Assembly (NCBI GenBank): GCA_947630355.1
Contig: CANRHJ010000027.1
Location: 1-16,212 of the forward strand
DNA length: 16,212 bases
Direction of reading: 5' to 3'
Source: Candidatus Gastranaerophilales bacterium
GTDB lineage: Bacteria; Cyanobacteriota; Vampirovibrionia; Gastranaerophilales; Gastranaerophilaceae
Shown: positions 13,949 through 16,212 of the stretch, piece after piece
Numbering within the stretch: the stretch's first letter is position 1
How the letters are laid out: every line of letters starts with the position of its first letter
Translations under genes and position numbers: made by a program
The notes under the pieces: model-generated
Told to the model about the DNA's origin: nothing
The model's input: the letters and a program-made list of their open reading frames with translations, nothing else
Databases searched by the model: none

Positions 13949-14351
13949 TACGATATTGAATTGTGCCATGCGCATAACACAGGCATTCACAATTACTATA
14001 TAAAAAAAACCCTTCTTAAGAAAGAAGGGGATGAGCACTAAGAATAAGCAATCAGAAGAGTTGAGGATTTACTCTATAATAATAAAATAATTTCCGTTTA
14101 TGTTCATTACACTTAATGACTAAATTTCATAGTTATACTTTTGTTTAAAAAAGCATATATCCGATTTGGATTAATATTATAAAAAAGGCAATATGTTAAA
14201 CAATCGTAATATTTTATTTTTTCAAAATACAATCCAAACAAGCGTTTTAGAGATTTAAGCAGAAAATTAAATAAAATAAAACAGAAATCATGCAGTAATT
14301 TTTTATATTTGATAAAATAATAAGTGGCAAAGAAGAATAGAGAGTTTTAAA
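13949..14351. other. 403-bp intergenic region with no clear gene
   Basis: I see no convincing coding sequence here. It contains imperfect inverted arms soon after murI (aattgtg near 13961 and cacaatt near 13988), a minus-strand intrinsic terminator (14002-14029), an A/T-rich tract, and the upstream region of the coiled-coil gene with an AGAGAG-type ribosome-binding site near 14340. Possible -10-like sequences for the coiled-coil gene (such as TAAAAT near 14313) lack good -35 partners. Confidence 0.5.
14002..14029 (-). terminator. Intrinsic terminator on the minus strand with no parent gene in view
   Basis: CCCTTCTT (14010-14017) pairs with AAGAAGGG (14022-14029) around the 4-nt loop aaga. 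On the minus strand it is followed by eight Ts (14009-14002). On the plus strand no T-run follows. All genes from here to the window end are on the plus strand, so it must end an antisense or small-RNA transcript, or shield murI from such transcription. Confidence 0.7.
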
Positions 14352-16212
14352 ATGGCAGCTGATAAGAATTATAATAAAACACTGGAAGAAGTGGTTGAGA
14401 AATTAAACAGTATAGAATCAATAAAAGAACTTGATATATTAAATATTAAGGAATCAGTGGAAACATTGGAAAATATGATGACTGATACTCAGGCGAAGCT
14501 GAATTTCCAAGAAATTAAAGATAAATTAGAGAATATATCATTACAGGTAGACAGCTGCAACGAAAGTCTTTTAAAGGATTTATTTAATGATATTAATCAA
14601 TTAAAGGAATCAACGTCCAATGTAAGCGAATACATTGAGAAAATTCAAAATATACAGAATTATGCACTAACGAGTGCCGAGTTTGAGGATTACCAAAAGC
14701 AGCAGCTTGATTTGGCCTTAAAAACAAATGAGAATATATTAAACGAATTGAATGCAATAAAAGAGAATTCATCAGGTGCGAAAAACACTGAAAGTATAAA
14801 GCAGCTGGAAATTCAACTTGAGAGTTTACATCAAAATTTAACAAAGTATATAACAGGTATAACTGAAAAACTGGAGGATAATCCGAATATAGATGAAATC
14901 AGTGCCGTTATGTCTGATTTTAACAGTGTTAATCAGAAAAATATAAAAGAAACCAACAAATTAATAAAAGGATTGGAAGCAAAATTTGATAAATTTAAGA
15001 ATACCGAATATGCAAATCAGATATCCAAAATATCGGAGATATATGACAGTTTAACAATAATTCATGCTTGGATAGAGAAAGTAGGATTTTTAAATAAATC
15101 AATAGAAAATGTTTATGCAAGACTCGGTGCGAATATAGATTTTGATGAAGTATCCGACAAAGTAGATATAATTTATGAAAATATATCTGCATTAAATAAT
15201 TGGACAATGAAGATTGATAATGTTGATACGTCCGTAATGGAAATTCAATCTAAAATAGCCTCTTTAAGCGAGGTTATGGAGGAAACGAAAAATATAACAA
15301 CATCAATAACGGCAATAAAAAACAGGTTTGAAGAATCGTTTGGTACCGATATAGATTTTGAAGATTTTTCAAACAAAATGGATATTGTTTATGAAAATTT
15401 ATCTGCAATAAATGAATGGGCTAATAAAATTGATAAAATAAGCGATAAGATTGAGAATATTGAAAGTAATTTTAATCAAAATGATATTAGCAATTCCGTA
15501 AATAATATTGAAGAAAAAGTAGAAAATTTAAATAAAACTTTTGAAGAAGAAATGATTTCATCAAAAGTAGATTTAATATATGAAAATATATCATTATTAA
15601 ATGAATGGGTAACAAAAATAGACAAAATATCAAGACAAAGCGAAGAACTTGATAACAAATTTACCAAGACAAATGACGATTTAAGCGAGCGAATAGAGGA
15701 GATAACGGAAACATTAAGTAAAGCTGCGGAAACACTTATAGAAGTACCTGATATAAAAGAAAAGTTAGAAACAATATCCGGCACATTAAGCAGTATAACT
15801 CACTCCGAACAAAATGAGAATGATACATACATTTACAGCTTATTGGATATAGAATCGGATTTCTTAAAGCTGCATAAATTTTTAGATGACAGTTCAAAGA
15901 ATACCACAAAAGATATAAATTATTTAAAAGAAAGATTTGAAGAATTAAATGATGATATATCAAGTATAAGTATAAGAACAAATAAACTGATATTATCAGC
16001 GGATGATGCCAATAAAGAATTCAGAACATATTTAGAGTCATTCAAACAAATAATAAGAGATTTAGACAATCAAAAGAAAGAATTTAATCCCGAATTAAAG
16101 TTTAATTTATTGGGAATAAGGTTAACCGAACTCGTAAAATTAATGCAAAATAATATAAATGCGAATAAGAACATAAATAATGCATTTATATATTTAGGCG
16201 AATGGATAGATG
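14352..16212 (+). CDS. Large coiled-coil protein with repeated YEN-W motifs, truncated by the window end
   Basis: I do not recognise this protein. At least 620 codons are open from ATG 14352 to the end of the window, with an AGAGAG-type Shine-Dalgarno sequence upstream. There is no signal peptide or membrane segment so far. The sequence is almost entirely predicted helix, rich in Glu, Lys, Asn, Ile, Leu and Ser, with heptad-like hydrophobic spacing, only one cysteine and very few prolines or glycines. A motif of the form Y-[ED]-[NS]-[IL]-[ST]-x-[LI]-[NH]-[NEA]-W occurs at Tyr231-Trp240, Tyr275-Trp284, Tyr347-Trp356 and Tyr410-Trp419. A degenerate form ends at Trp618. Glutamate- and lysine-rich coiled coil separates the copies. 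It resembles a cytoplasmic structural or scaffold protein. SMC-like, filament-forming and receptor-associated roles are all possible, but nothing visible chooses between them. Confidence 0.85.
   Translation, partial: MAADKNYNKTLEEVVEKLNSIESIKELDILNIKESVETLENMMTDTQAKLNFQEIKDKLENISLQVDSCNESLLKDLFNDINQLKESTSNVSEYIEKIQNIQNYALTSAEFEDYQKQQLDLALKTNENILNELNAIKENSSGAKNTESIKQLEIQLESLHQNLTKYITGITEKLEDNPNIDEISAVMSDFNSVNQKNIKETNKLIKGLEAKFDKFKNTEYANQISKISEIYDSLTIIHAWIEKVGFLNKSIENVYARLGANIDFDEVSDKVDIIYENISALNNWTMKIDNVDTSVMEIQSKIASLSEVMEETKNITTSITAIKNRFEESFGTDIDFEDFSNKMDIVYENLSAINEWANKIDKISDKIENIESNFNQNDISNSVNNIEEKVENLNKTFEEEMISSKVDLIYENISLLNEWVTKIDKISRQSEELDNKFTKTNDDLSERIEEITETLSKAAETLIEVPDIKEKLETISGTLSSITHSEQNENDTYIYSLLDIESDFLKLHKFLDDSSKNTTKDINYLKERFEELNDDISSISIRTNKLILSADDANKEFRTYLESFKQIIRDLDNQKKEFNPELKFNLLGIRLTELVKLMQNNINANKNINNAFIYLGEWID
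15042..15608 (+). repeat. Protein-level repeats in the coiled-coil gene
   Basis: Four motif copies start at 15042, 15174, 15390 and 15579, giving offsets of 44, 72 and 63 residues. The second and third copies share a longer unit, G-[AT]-[ND]-I-D-F-[DE]-[DE]-x-S-[DN]-K-x-D-I-x-Y-E-N-x-S-A (residues 259-284 and 331-356; DNA 15126-15203 and 15342-15419), exactly 72 residues apart. The spacing of the others differs, so the unit is modular, not strictly tandem. Confidence 0.75.

Noticed and set aside
14031..14090. A 19-codon open frame beginning ATGAGCACTAAG after the orphan terminator
   Set aside because: The purine run touches the ATG, too close for a Shine-Dalgarno sequence, and the peptide has no supporting feature.
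1..16212. CRISPR array, tRNA, rRNA, insertion sequence or prophage signals
   Set aside because: No direct repeats with regular spacers, no tRNA-like cloverleaf, and no transposase, integrase or phage structural motifs were seen on either strand.

Overview
The window is AT-rich bacterial chromosome, densely packed with housekeeping and lineage-specific genes. There are no insertion sequences, phage genes, CRISPR arrays, tRNAs or rRNAs. The organism is probably a diderm: it has a periplasmic-type amidase with AMIN domains, a secreted protein with Spy/CpxP-like LTxxQ motifs, and a membrane-anchored SGNH hydrolase. AT-richness, an AMIN-amidase directly followed by murI (a pairing I recall from cyanobacteria), EF-hand proteins and unfamiliar lineage proteins fit a non-photosynthetic cyanobacterial relative (Vampirovibrionia/Melainabacteria, Gastranaerophilales). 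That placement is an inference, not a demonstration.

Layout. Positions 1-36 look like the last codons of a plus-strand gene. It converges on a minus-strand CCA/poly(A) polymerase-family gene (48-1427), and a 16-bp hairpin spans both stop codons. Upstream of cca on the same strand is a 595-aa multi-spanning membrane protein of unknown function (1470-3257). A small plus-strand gene (3464-3730) follows. A divergent envelope pair comes next: a membrane-anchored SGNH hydrolase (3740-4702, minus) and a GT-C type membrane glycosyltransferase (4747-6276, plus).

Translation genes fill 6537-9521. The infC-rpmI-rplT operon is on the minus strand, with a clear promoter and an AUU start codon for infC. 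A 65-aa unknown gene with a perfect Shine-Dalgarno sequence lies beyond it. The rplJ-rplL operon (plus) has its own promoter, a recognisable L10 leader RNA and a second hairpin module that could act as an attenuator. rplJL is not next to rplKA or rpoBC here.

The right third is plus-strand. It holds a cysteine-rich secreted Spy-like protein (9719-10240), a two-EF-hand protein (10490-11053), an AMIN/Amidase_3 cell-wall amidase overlapping murI (11149-13948), a 403-bp gap with a minus-strand terminator that has no visible parent gene, and the first 620 codons of a giant coiled-coil protein with a repeated Y-E-N-[IL]-S-x-[LI]-N-[EN]-W motif, which runs off the end.

The most interesting items are the L10 leader with its mutually exclusive hairpins, the repeat-bearing coiled-coil protein, the two minus-strand terminators that may mark small RNAs, the GC-rich in-frame insertion in cca, and the AUU start of infC.
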